Positions 48,897 to 57,177 of a stretch of DNA of 64,000 nucleotides are shown here, in pieces. Under the pieces are notes generated by a model. That model did not search any database and was not told the DNA's origin. It saw only the letters and a program-made list of their open reading frames with translations. The stretch lies in assembly GCA_963823435.1 (NCBI GenBank), contig CAWGLN010000001.1, positions 1,550,001 through 1,614,000 on the forward strand, read 5' to 3'. A program made the position numbers and the translations under genes. The stretch's first letter is position 1; every line of letters begins with the position of its first letter. The stretch comes from CAKZML01 sp963823435 (GTDB taxonomy: Bacteria > Pseudomonadota > Gammaproteobacteria > Steroidobacterales > BM003).

Positions 48897-49214
48897 CTAT
48901 GCGTCAGTTGGTTCTTGGGGAACTATGCCATTGTTCTTGATGGTGGCAGTCAACACATGCTCCGGAAACAGGTCGGCCAGGCGCGTGGCCTCGTCGGCAA
49001 CCGCCTGTTCCAGGTTGTCACCTGCCACTTGCACGCTCTCGCGTCGCCAGTCCGCCAGGTAGGCGTCGCTGGAGCCACGCCCGGCACGCATGGCGGCCCG
49101 GTCTATGGCCTGGGCAAACTGTGGTGGAAGCACTTGCTTAACACTGGTGCGCCCTTGCTTGCCTACGACCTGCGCGGGTATGTCCCGCCAGTAAATCACG
49201 ATGAGTTTAGCCAT
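48897..49214 (-). CDS. 'Virulence factor' family protein (PF13769) of the C1 cluster
   Basis: A 105-residue small soluble protein: KLIVIYWRDIPAQVVGKQGR, VLPPQFAQAIDRAAMRAGRG, SDAYLADWRRESVQVAGDNL. It matches the short proteins labelled 'virulence factor', which in many proteobacteria sit beside MttB-type methyltransferases and corrinoid proteins; nothing here suggests virulence. No cofactor or catalytic motif is obvious. It lies 12 bp downstream of DUF1638 and 20 bp before the methyl-THF methyltransferase, so a role in the methyl-transfer pathway (small subunit, chaperone or corrinoid accessory) is a sensible inference. Confidence 0.8.
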   Translation of the reverse strand: MAKLIVIYWRDIPAQVVGKQGRTSVKQVLPPQFAQAIDRAAMRAGRGSSDAYLADWRRESVQVAGDNLEQAVADEATRLADLFPEHVLTATIKNNGIVPQEPTDA

Positions 49215-49225
49215 GGTATGTCCTG

Positions 49226-49813
49226 TTAGTCCTTGCCAGGCAGCGCAGCTTCCAGTTGCGCCAGGCCCGTATAGCGCAGCTCAAACTCCAGTTGCAGTCT
49301 TTCAGCACAGACTCGGGCCGTCTGTTGGAGGCTCTCGTCACGGGTCTGAGCCAGGTAAACCAGTCTGCGGTAGTTGCCGAAATAGCTGTCCCGCAGTTGT
49401 GGGTGTTTATCCAGTCCCAGTCCTTTGATCACCAATCGATCAAAATGACGCACCAGGAAATCGGTCAGGTAAAAGGTGCCCGGTTCCTGCTCAGCCATAT
49501 TGGCAAATACCTCGTGGCCGGCAAAAAACTCATAGCAGTGGGCGCCAGGCAACCTGCTTATTCCCAGCGGCTCCAGCAGCCGGTCCAGGGCGCCGCCGGT
49601 GCCGCAATCCGCATAGGCGACGAAGACACTATCGTAGCGATCACGTTCAGTCTTGAGTTTGGCTTCGACCTGCTGCGGAATTTTCTCCGGACGATTATGC
49701 AGCTCCGCGGGCAGGCACTGCACGTCCATGTGGTCCCAGCCGTTGCTGCGCTTGAGTTGCATGAGTTCCCGGGCGATTGCGCCGCAAGCAATGACCAGGA
49801 TGGAGGCTGACAT
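49226..49813 (-). CDS. DUF1638 protein of the C1 cluster
   Basis: A 195-residue soluble protein with the DUF1638 start ILVIACGAIARELMQLKRSN and conserved VFVAYADCGTGGALDRLLEP and LPGAHCYEFFAGHEVFANMA. Conserved Cys and His residues (C10, and the Asp-Cys, His-Cys and Gly-His pairs in the middle) could bind metal or cobalamin; this is my reading of the sequence. The family co-occurs with MttB-like enzymes and corrinoid proteins. It is 14 bp from the corrinoid protein gene upstream and 12 bp from the next gene downstream. Function unknown; candidates are a corrinoid-handling or redox accessory. Confidence 0.82.
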   Translation of the reverse strand: MSASILVIACGAIARELMQLKRSNGWDHMDVQCLPAELHNRPEKIPQQVEAKLKTERDRYDSVFVAYADCGTGGALDRLLEPLGISRLPGAHCYEFFAGHEVFANMAEQEPGTFYLTDFLVRHFDRLVIKGLGLDKHPQLRDSYFGNYRRLVYLAQTRDESLQQTARVCAERLQLEFELRYTGLAQLEAALPGKD

Positions 49814-49827
49814 GGGTCGTCAGCCCG

Positions 49828-50526
49828 TCAGGCTGCGTCGCGCTGGCCAACCAGTTTCTTGGCAATATCCACGGCCGTAGCCGCATCACGACAATAGGCA
49901 TCGGCGCCTATTGCCTGCGCAAATTCCTCGTTAAGCGGCGCACCGCCGACCAACACGATGTATTTATCGCGTATGCCCTTTTCCTTCATATTATCGATCA
50001 CCACTTTCATGTACGGCATGGTCGTGGTCAGCAGGGCAGACATGCCCAGGATATCGGGTTTGTGTTCTTCCAGTGCGGCCAGGTATTCGGCGGCATCCGT
50101 GTTGATACCCAGGTCGACAATCTCAAAGCCGGCGCCTTCCATCATCATGCCAACCAGGTTCTTGCCGATGTCGTGGATATCCCCTTTAACTGTTCCGATC
50201 ACCATTTTGCCGACAGGCTTGGCGCCGGTGTTGGCGAGTATGGGTTTGAGCAAAGCCATGCCGCCTTTCATGGCATTGGCCGCCATCAGTACCTCGGGGA
50301 CAAACAGGATGCCGTCGCGAAAGTCACGGCCCACGATATTCATGCCACCGACCAGGGCCTCGTCCAGCAGGCGCTTGGCGTCCCAGCCACGGTCCAGCAG
50401 GATTTGGGTCGCCTCGATGATTTCCTCGCCCAGGCCGTCGTACAAATCGTCGTGCATCTGGGGGACCAGTTCATCATCTGGAAGATCGCCAAGAACGATA
50501 TCTTCGTCGTCGTAGTCCTGACTCAT
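49828..50526 (-). CDS. Corrinoid (B12-binding) methyl-carrier protein (MtgC/MttC-like)
   Basis: A 232-residue carrier of the methyl group. An acidic N-terminal tail (SQDYDDEDIVLGDLPDDE) precedes a helical cap domain (LLDEALVGGMNIVGRDFRDG, FVPEVLMAANAMKGGMALL) and a Rossmann-like B12 domain with the cobalt-binding DIHDIGKNLVG, His118. GLGVSALLTTT-like and VLVGGAPLN segments (MSALLTTTMPYMKVV; IVLVGGAPLNEEFA) complete the fold. The ATG at 50526 is preferred to the longer ORF because the family starts here. First gene of the five-gene - strand operon. The acidic tail contrasts with the Arg-rich tails of its presumed partners. Confidence 0.93.
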   Translation of the reverse strand: MSQDYDDEDIVLGDLPDDELVPQMHDDLYDGLGEEIIEATQILLDRGWDAKRLLDEALVGGMNIVGRDFRDGILFVPEVLMAANAMKGGMALLKPILANTGAKPVGKMVIGTVKGDIHDIGKNLVGMMMEGAGFEIVDLGINTDAAEYLAALEEHKPDILGMSALLTTTMPYMKVVIDNMKEKGIRDKYIVLVGGAPLNEEFAQAIGADAYCRDAATAVDIAKKLVGQRDAA

Positions 50527-51046
50527 GGCAGCGAATCCGTTTGGGGTAGGTGAGCGACACGGTATCGGGGTCGACTTCAGCCGCCGGACCCCGATTTTAT
50601 ACATCCGATTTGGCCCAAGATTAATTAGTTCGGAACACAATTACCAGTCGATTATTAAGTAAATCAAGGGCTCTTATGCCCTCCATGGATTTTCGTGGCA
50701 AACCGTTCCACTATGTGGATGGCTCGGTTCAGGCCTAAACACATTGCGCGTCCAGGCACAGGGGAACCGGGGTGGGTCTTGCTGGCGTACTCCGGTGTGG
50801 CCCTTGCGGCCACGGCCAACACGCTGATTGTAGTGAGAATCGCGGGGATATTTACCCGTTCGTGACCTTCGATATTCTCAATTTGACCGGGAAATTTTCA
50901 CACCAGAAATGCGCAATATTTTTAAAAGTTAATCAGATTGGTCTGAACGCGGCAAAAATCATGTCTTAAACGGCAATGGAAAAGCCTGATAAAACAATAG
51001 CTTGTGAGTTATATCAAAAAACAGTCAAAAACTGGGATCAAACTGA
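50527..51046. other. Intergenic leader of the corrinoid operon, no gene seen
   Basis: About 520 bp, AT-rich toward 50880-51046. On the - strand a weak promoter-like pair (TTGATT, 17 bp, GTAATT; about 50640-50670) could start the operon. A small GGGC-N6-GCCC hairpin lies near 50670-50683. I searched by eye for the B12 box and for the glycine-riboswitch core and found neither. Confidence 0.45.
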
Positions 51047-51074
51047 TTGACAGAATCCTGTTCCCTTCTAAATT
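51047..51074 (+). promoter_or_regulatory. Sigma-70-type promoter for the small acidic protein
   Basis: TTGACA at 51047-51052, a 16-bp spacer, and TAAATT at 51069-51074. It is about 115 bp upstream of the next + strand start codon and is the best promoter match seen in the window. Confidence 0.6.
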
Positions 51075-51190
51075 TCGGTCCCGTAGGCCATGGATATGCT
51101 TCCAGGGCCGGGAAGAACGAAGGGTAAGGTCCTGTCTGAACTCGGTATTTCTTCCATCGACCGACTATTGGTTGTGAGGAGGTAATGGTA

Positions 51191-51406
51191 ATGGGTGGTG
51201 TGAACGAATACAGCGACGACTCGGATGGCGAGTTTCAGCTGGATGACGAGGTCGACCTGGATACTTTCATCGAGGTGGTGGAAGGGGCAGGGAAACGCCG
51301 GCGTGAACATGTACCGAAGCGTGGCGGTGCCTTGCACAGGCTTGAGCGCAGGCGTGATCGCAACTGGTTGCGTGATCAGCTAAGCGACTGGGACGATTAC
51401 GACTGA
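51191..51406 (+). CDS. Small acidic protein, PA3496-like
   Basis: About 71 residues. The N-terminal half is very acidic (SDDSDGEFQLDDEVDLDTF), followed by a basic stretch (GAGKRRREHVPKRGG) and a C-terminal helix (LHRLERRRDRNWLRDQLSDW) ending in DDYD. This charge pattern and terminal helix resemble the small PA3496 family linked to envelope integrity in Pseudomonas; the match is by pattern only. Of two ATGs, the second (51191) has a GAGGAGG site 8 bases upstream and is preferred to 51185. A good promoter lies upstream. Confidence 0.65.
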   Translation: MGGVNEYSDDSDGEFQLDDEVDLDTFIEVVEGAGKRRREHVPKRGGALHRLERRRDRNWLRDQLSDWDDYD

Positions 51407-51846
51407 GTAGACTTTCGCTCGGGCGATCCCGGGCCGATGGTCTGCTCGCCTGTACTGGCCCAGGCGCCCAGCCTGTTACGCCTTGTGCGGCCACTCCTGT
51501 TACGAGGCCAGAATCACAAGCAATTCCTTTCTGCCGGTATTTGCAGTGCTGGCGACAACTTTCTTGCAGGCTCTACGGGTTCGCAGCATGTACCGTTGCC
51601 GCAATTTCCTGGACGGTTGGTTGTTTCCGAAACTTCGCGACGTTTTTGATGTCCAAAATGACGCGACCCGGATGCCGATTACGGGAGCCACGGGTTAGTT
51701 TGCACGAAGCAAATGTGTTTCAATAGCGGCCCGGATCGTACCAGGCACATCGGAACTCCGGAGTTCCCGCGGTTTTGGCGGGGATATTTTTCAAGATTGA
51801 CTTGTTTTTCTGGCCGGCCCCCTGGCGGGCTCTTTTGGAGCGTTGC
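51407..51846 (+). promoter_or_regulatory. 440-bp gap with a perfect palindrome before the DsbA-like gene
   Basis: No convincing gene. At 51752-51767 lies GGAACTCC-GGAGTTCC, a perfect 16-bp palindrome 80 bp before the DsbA-like start and followed by T-rich sequence; it could be a dimeric repressor site or a short hairpin. The region 51770-51815 is AT-rich and may hold the promoter. Confidence 0.35.
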
Positions 51847-52881
51847 ATGCGATTGAATAATTCGATGAGTTACTGGCGGAGACAGGCGTCGATCAAGGGC
51901 CTGGCCCTGATGGCGGTGCTCGCATCCGGCCCCCTGGCTACGCAGGCCGCTCCGGATGTCCTGGGATCCATCGGTGGCGAACCCGTTACGATAGAGCAGG
52001 TAGAGGCCAGTGCGGAGCTTGAACTGCGCACCGTGGATCTGGAATTCGCTCGCAAGCGACATGAGACGCTTGAAGCAGCGCTCGGGCAGTACATGGCGGA
52101 GCGCTTGCTGGATATCGCCGCGGCCGAGCAAGGCAGCACGCCCGAAAAGTTGCTGGCTGGATTGTCGGTGGACAGCGTGAGCGATGCCGATATCGACGAG
52201 TTTTACCAGGCCAACCAATCGCGCATCCAGGGCAGCAAGGAACAGCTCAAGGAGAAAATTCGTCAGTACCTGGCCCAGCAGCGTACGCAGACTGCCTACG
52301 CGGGGTATTTGGCCGGACTGCAGACGCGGTACAAGGCCGAGACCTTCATGCAGCCTTTCCGCTTGCCGGTTGACGCTATCGGTCCTTCTATGGGTAACAA
52401 GGATGCGCCGGTCACCCTGGTCGAATTTTCAGATTTCCAGTGCCCCTATTGCGTCACTATCTACCCGGTGCTCCAGGAAATGGTGAAGATATACGGCGAC
52501 AAGGTCCGCCTCGTCTATCGCCAGTTTCCCCTGGATATCCACTCCAAGGCCCGCGAGGCTTCGGAGGTCTCCCTGTGCGCCGACGAGCAAGGGCGTTTCT
52601 GGGATCTGCACAACGCGTTTTTTGATAACCAGCAGTCCTTGCGGGGCAACGGTATCGCCGAAATTACCGGACGCATGAACCTGGACATGAAGGCCTTCAA
52701 CGAATGCATGCAGTCCGGTCGGGCGGTTGCCCGCCTGGATCGCGATATGCGGGATGCCCAGGTGTTGGGCGTTACCGGAACACCCGCTACCTTCGTCAAT
52801 GGTCGTATGGTGTCCGGAGCTGTGGGCATGCAACAGCTGAAGGCCATGATAGACGAAGAACTGGCTCGTCCCGGTCGCTAG
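51847..52881 (+). CDS. DsbA-like thiol oxidoreductase with SurA-type N-terminal region
   Basis: A periplasmic thiol-disulfide enzyme of 344 residues. A signal peptide (RRQASIKGLALMAVLASGPL onward, ending TQAAPD) is followed by a helical region (VEASAELELRTVDLEFARKR, DADIDEFYQANQSRIQGSKE) resembling the SurA/PrsA N-terminal chaperone part. A thioredoxin-fold DsbA/DsbG-like domain follows with active site CPYC (EFSDFQCPYCVTIYP) and the cis-proline loop GVTGTPATFVNGR. The ATG at 51847 has a GGAG 7 bases upstream and a proper signal peptide; the 24 extra upstream codons are unlikely. Probably helps disulfide formation or repair in exported proteins. Confidence 0.9.
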   Translation: MRLNNSMSYWRRQASIKGLALMAVLASGPLATQAAPDVLGSIGGEPVTIEQVEASAELELRTVDLEFARKRHETLEAALGQYMAERLLDIAAAEQGSTPEKLLAGLSVDSVSDADIDEFYQANQSRIQGSKEQLKEKIRQYLAQQRTQTAYAGYLAGLQTRYKAETFMQPFRLPVDAIGPSMGNKDAPVTLVEFSDFQCPYCVTIYPVLQEMVKIYGDKVRLVYRQFPLDIHSKAREASEVSLCADEQGRFWDLHNAFFDNQQSLRGNGIAEITGRMNLDMKAFNECMQSGRAVARLDRDMRDAQVLGVTGTPATFVNGRMVSGAVGMQQLKAMIDEELARPGR

Positions 52882-52890
52882 CCAGGCTGG

Positions 52891-52922
52891 CGCAGGCGGG
52901 GCCCGTGTGCGCCCTGCCTGCG
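52891..52922. terminator. 12-bp stem between convergent genes
   Basis: CGCAGGCGGGGC (52891-52902) pairs with GCCCTGCCTGCG (52911-52922) with one G:T pair and an 8-nt loop. It follows the DsbA-like stop by 10 bp and precedes the NhaC stop on the other strand. There is no T tract. Confidence 0.5.
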
Positions 52923-52947
52923 AGCTTGAGAGGCCGTCAACAAACCA

Positions 52948-54333
52948 TCAGAACATCGCGGCAATGGCGGCGAAGTTGCCGAACACCAGGTAAAGAAGAC
53001 CGGCAAACATGGCTGCGATCAAGGCGTAGGGTAGCTGCGTAATGGCGTGCTGATAAGAATTGAGCCCCGAGGCCTGGGCCGTGAGTACGGTTGCATCCGA
53101 GTAAAAGCAGGCATGACTGCCAAAGGTGCTTGCCGACAAGGTGGCGCCGATCAACAAGGGCATGTCCGCACCGAGGGCCTGACCCAGGCTGGCGACGATA
53201 GGCAGCACGATGACGAACACTCCCCAGTTTGAACCGGTGGCGAAGGAAATCGACGCCATGGTGAAGAAAATCACGACCGGCAGGGTGCCTGCGGTAACCA
53301 CGGGTTCTATCATGCTTATGGCATAGGTGGTCAGGCCCAGTGAGTCGTTCACGTTCTTGAATATGAACGCGGCCACCAGGACGGCCAGCGGCTCGATCAT
53401 GGTCTTGAAACCGTCGATGGCGGTGTCGAAGGTATCGTTCATGGTCAGGGTGCGGGTTGCCAGCACCAACCCCATCATCAGGAACAGGGTGACAAAAATG
53501 CCCTTGAGGAAATCCACTTCGAAATACCAGGTGAAGAAAACCAGGCTGAGCATGGGCAGGGCGAAGTTCCAGGCGCTGCGTTTTACGCCTTCCTTTTCCT
53601 CGATGGCCCGATTAGCCATCGCCGTGTGTTCGGATCCAGGTGGAATGGTTTGCCCGGTTTCCTGCGCGCGTCTTTCGGCCTTGCGCATGGGGCCGATGGC
53701 AGGGATCTTGTTAAAGATTGCCAGCGGTACGATGGCCACCGCTATCCAGGCGTAGAACATGTAAGGAATGGCCTGGATGTAGACATACAGACCCTTGCCG
53801 TCCTCGGCCAGCCCGTTGGACTCCAGCAGGGCGCCGAAAAATACCGCCCAGGTGGAAATGGGCACGATCACGCTGACCGGGGCCGCAGTAGAATCCACGA
53901 CATAGGACAGCATTTCCCGGGATACCTTGAACTTGTCGGTGATCTTGCGCATGGACGAGGCCACTGCCAGCGAATTCAGATAGTCGTCGACAAACAGCAG
54001 CAAGCCCAGCACCCAGGTGTGCATAAGCGCCGAGGAGCGTGTCTGAATTCGCGTGGTCATGGCTTCGGTAAAAGCGCCGGTAGCCCCGGTGCGGATAAGC
54101 AGGCCGATCAGACTGCCCATCAGGCCGCAGACCAGGATTACCCAGGCTACGTCCGGGTCCACCAAGACGGCGATGGCGTTATCCTTCAGACCCACCAGGA
54201 CATTGCCGGGATCCAGCATGAGCAGGCCTGAAATGGCTCCCACTACCAGGGACTCAATCGGGCGATGCGTGATCACCGCGAGAGTCAGGACGATGAGAGT
54301 GGGGACAACTGTCAGAAAACCGTAATGTTCCAT
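52948..54333 (-). CDS. NhaC family Na+/H+ antiporter
   Basis: A 461-residue inner-membrane antiporter with about eleven helices. Family marks are the early VVGAISGLLMLDPGNVLVGL, LGLLLFVDDYLNSLAVASSM with paired Asp residues in a helix, VDSTAAPVSVIVPISTWAVF, and the C-terminal SISFATGSNWGVFVIVLPIV and ASTFGSHACFYSDATVLTA. A large cytoplasmic loop (KAERRAQETGQTIPPGSEHT) splits the two halves. The frame is complete. NhaC-type proteins exchange Na+ for H+, and some relatives carry organic anions or amino acids, so the substrate is not certain. Confidence 0.88.
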   Translation of the reverse strand: MEHYGFLTVVPTLIVLTLAVITHRPIESLVVGAISGLLMLDPGNVLVGLKDNAIAVLVDPDVAWVILVCGLMGSLIGLLIRTGATGAFTEAMTTRIQTRSSALMHTWVLGLLLFVDDYLNSLAVASSMRKITDKFKVSREMLSYVVDSTAAPVSVIVPISTWAVFFGALLESNGLAEDGKGLYVYIQAIPYMFYAWIAVAIVPLAIFNKIPAIGPMRKAERRAQETGQTIPPGSEHTAMANRAIEEKEGVKRSAWNFALPMLSLVFFTWYFEVDFLKGIFVTLFLMMGLVLATRTLTMNDTFDTAIDGFKTMIEPLAVLVAAFIFKNVNDSLGLTTYAISMIEPVVTAGTLPVVIFFTMASISFATGSNWGVFVIVLPIVASLGQALGADMPLLIGATLSASTFGSHACFYSDATVLTAQASGLNSYQHAITQLPYALIAAMFAGLLYLVFGNFAAIAAMF

Positions 54334-54725
54334 TTAGTGGATCCTGTTGGGACGGCTGGGCAGGGTTTGCTTTCGATGACTGTCTTGCGTATCGCTATAT
54401 AATATTGGCCGCCAGGGCCGCCACCAGGACCCCCGGTGGAATCCGATCGACCGATGCTACAACAACGTTGCAGCATGGTCACGCATCATGCGCAGCCTGG
54501 TCGCGACATCTTTGCCAGGGATATGTGACCGGCAATGGACCCATGAGTTGGGTATCAGGAAGACCCGTGAATGTGCCGGGGATCAACCGCGACGGCGTGG
54601 AATCGGAACTGCAGCCTAAGGGTAGACTTTGCTGCCGCGGAACCTACCCGAGAACCCGCAAGGCCATTGATGGCGCCGCGAGGAACAGATAGCGTCATGG
54701 CGTGGGTAAACTCCCGCGCCGGTAA
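54334..54725 (+). promoter_or_regulatory. 392-bp gap with an orphan promoter-like sequence
   Basis: On the + strand, ATGACT (54376-54381), 16 bp, then a perfect TATAAT (54398-54403). No + strand gene follows: the next genes for 6 kb are on the - strand, and the only + ORF here does not look coding. It may be chance or may drive a small RNA. Nothing else was recognised. Confidence 0.3.
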
Positions 54726-55364
54726 TCAATACAGGTTCGCGACCTCGGTGCGGTAGTTTTCCAGTTCCTGAATTCGCAGGACCCGGTCCTGCTCCAGGTT
54801 ATGGATTTCATCTTCCAGTGCGTCCTGGCGTTTCGCGAGTTCCCAGATCTCTTTCAATAGCAGGATGCGTTCTTCCTTGCTCTTGCCGCCGGCGATAATC
54901 AAGTCCTGGTTCTCGGAGCGGGCCTGCTTCAGGGTTTCGATTTCGCTTTGCCTGCCATGAATTTCGGACTCCACCGCCTTGACCTGGCTTTGCAGCTCGT
55001 ACAGGTGACGTCCGTCACGATAGGCGGGCAGGAAGGCAGTCTCCAGTTCATCCGGGCAAACCCCGGCGTAATTGCTGCCGCCTGAACCCAGGCGAAATCC
55101 CGTCGACGGGCGGCAAAACTCTCCCAATCCCGCCGTACGTCCTGACTGATAGGCCTGCAGGTCGGGGGCCACACCGTGCTCGGCGCAAGCCTGCCTGTGC
55201 TGGCCAATGCGGTCGGCGCTTGAGCCGCGAGATCCGTCCTCAAAACCCACCGTGTACCAGTCGGCTATCTTGCACTCGTCGCGACTCATGCTGGCGCAAC
55301 CGGGCAGCGCTGCCAGCGCCAACATGGCAAGTAGTGCTGCTATTCCTTGCATTGGGTATTTCAT
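54726..55364 (-). CDS. DUF2799 lipoprotein
   Basis: A protein of about 212 residues, exported as a lipoprotein (MKYPMQGIAALLAMLALAAL then PGC). The DUF2799 part has the pattern C-x-x-A-D-W-(Y)-x-x-G-F-E-D-G (ECKIADWYTVGFEDGSRGSS), then RIGQHRQACAEHGVAPDLQA and repeated YQSGRTAGLGEFC/YRDGRHLYEL units. The C-terminal 80 residues form a long coiled coil (LQSQVKAVESEIHGRQSEIE, AKRQDALEDEIHNLEQDRVL). The ATG at 55364 has a GGGAGA site and starts the signal. Function unknown; probably an envelope structural protein. Confidence 0.85.
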   Translation of the reverse strand: MKYPMQGIAALLAMLALAALPGCASMSRDECKIADWYTVGFEDGSRGSSADRIGQHRQACAEHGVAPDLQAYQSGRTAGLGEFCRPSTGFRLGSGGSNYAGVCPDELETAFLPAYRDGRHLYELQSQVKAVESEIHGRQSEIETLKQARSENQDLIIAGGKSKEERILLLKEIWELAKRQDALEDEIHNLEQDRVLRIQELENYRTEVANLY

Positions 55365-55482
55365 AGTCGGTCTCCCGCTCCGCCCAAATTCGGCGTTCCA
55401 GCGTCCGACTATGTCAGTATCGGGCTGGGCAGGCTGTGAACCGTCTCCCAAACCGGGAATTTACGTTATGTTCAATTAATGG

Positions 55483-55514
55483 AAAAAAGCCCGGAGACTG
55501 AGCGGCCTCCGGGC
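55483..55514 (-). terminator. Intrinsic terminator of the EEP-family gene
   Basis: On the - strand, a perfect 8-bp GC-rich stem (arms 55507-55514 and 55489-55496) is followed by six Ts (55488-55483). It lies 28 bp after the stop at 55542. Confidence 0.8.
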
Positions 55515-55541
55515 TCCTGACAGCCACGATCTGGTAATCGA

Positions 55542-56781
55542 TCAGTGCCTGGAGTGATTTGACCTGTCAGAGGAGTCATGACCCCCTGACTTCCCTTGCT
55601 TGATGTGCTTCTGTTTGATGCTGGTGTAGACGAAGCCGTGATCGCTGGCCCACAGATCCGATGCAGTCTTGTCTTTCTGGGCATCATTTATCACTTCGGA
55701 TTGCACCGGCCCAAGCACAAGCGATTCGTTGCTGTCGCGGAACAGCACGTGGTCAATGCGCTCGTGGAAATTTTCTTCGGGTTGTCCAGCAATTCGTTGT
55801 GGCAGCAGGTCTCGCCGGAGTCCCTTCGTCCTTTGCGCACAGACCATGTGTCGGTATAGCCGGCTCCCGCGAACACCTGGTAGGGCGGGTACAGGACGTC
55901 AAAGGGTATCGGGTAGCCTTCGGGTACTGTCACAGGCACATCGTAGGGATCCGAGTTCAGGTCACCCACCAGCACCACGGGCAGGTCGCCGAAAGACGTT
56001 CGCGTTCATGAAGTCAACCGTGCCGGCCAATTCCAGCGACTGGGCGTACTGGTAAAGGATCCCAAGAGGGTTGTCACCGTTCAGCCGTGTTTCCAGGTGG
56101 GTGTTCACGAACAGGTAGGAGCGGCCCTTCACGCTGACGGGGACCATCACGTAACCACGGGTGAACTCCACCGAACTGGGGCCCAGGTCGAAGCCGGCGT
56201 TGGTCGAGTAATTGCCGGCAACGGGTGTGCCCGCGTGCACGTTCCCACGCACCAGGATCACGTCCCTGTCGGTGAGCCGCAGGTCGGCCAGGTCGCCTTG
56301 GGCTGATACGAACATGGGCGCTTCCACGTCCGCGTTGGTGACAACGCCGGCAACCCGGTAGTCCAGGCCGCGGGCGGCCAGCGCGTTCATCAGGATATCC
56401 AGGAAATCGTAGGCTGTTGTCTCGGCATTCACACCCCCGTCATACGGACCGGTGCGATACCAGCTGACTTCCTGCAGGCCGATTACGTCGGGTCGGCGGG
56501 TCATGACGGTGTCGGCGATGGCCTCGGCGCGCTCCGGGAAATTGGTGGCCTGGACAATGCCAAACACCTCGGTGACCGCCATGCGGGATAGCAGTGGGAT
56601 TTCCGGTGTCCGCCGCCGCCTCGACGATCCTGAAGATGTCCGCTCCAAGGTAGAGGTTCGCAGTCATGACATCGATCTTGCGGGCGTTTGCCTCATTGCC
56701 TTTAGGGTCTGCGATCGCCTCGCCGGAAATCGAAAGCAGAAGCACGGAAACAAGCAGGTAAAAAAGTCTTGTGATTTTCAT
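55542..56781 (-). CDS. Secreted endonuclease/exonuclease/phosphatase family protein (frameshifted)
   Basis: About 410 residues after joining four pieces. A signal peptide (MKITRLFYLLVSVLLLSISG, ending EAIA) is followed by the EEP start (KIDVMTANLYLGADIFRIVE). From about 56600 a second frame gives RRPDVIGLQEVSWYRTGPYD (catalytic Glu), LRLTDRDVILVRGN and RSYLFVNTHLETRLNG. Near 55975 a third frame gives VLVGDLNSDPYD (catalytic GDLNSD), and near 55770 a fourth gives ERIDHVLFRDS and SDHGFVYTSI (final Asp-His pair). All EEP catalytic motifs are present. The substrate may be nucleic acid, sugar phosphate or lipid head group; it cannot be told. An intrinsic terminator follows. Confidence 0.8.
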
Positions 56782-57177
56782 AAACTGAATACCCTTCCAA
56801 GTGATGCCTGGTGTTGTTATACGGCCCCTTCCGATGGGGCGCTTGCACCTGAGTATAGTCAACCTGCGTCGCTTGCATATCAAGACCGGCAGAACCCGGA
56901 ACTGATTAAACGACAAATTTGACATAAGCCAGATGATATCCGGCCCGATCACGAGCGGAAATACGAAAGGGGACAGCAACCATATTTGTTCCGGTGGCCT
57001 GCACTCTGGGCTGGCCTCGGAGGCCTGGCTGGAGGGCTGATGCACGTGATCAAGATAGGGCGTTTATATCCATGGGGCCACAGTCGGAGATTGCCGGCTA
57101 TCCCATCAATGCCCTGCCTATACGCGATGCTGCCCACAGAGCAGTAAAAGTTATGGTTACTGTCCCCACAACTGCGA
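56782..57177. other. Intergenic region, no gene seen
   Basis: This 396-bp gap is between two - strand genes. The short reading frames within it show no family likeness. The upstream part (56870-56940) is AT-richer and may hold the promoter of the EEP-family gene, but no clear hexamers were found. Confidence 0.45.
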
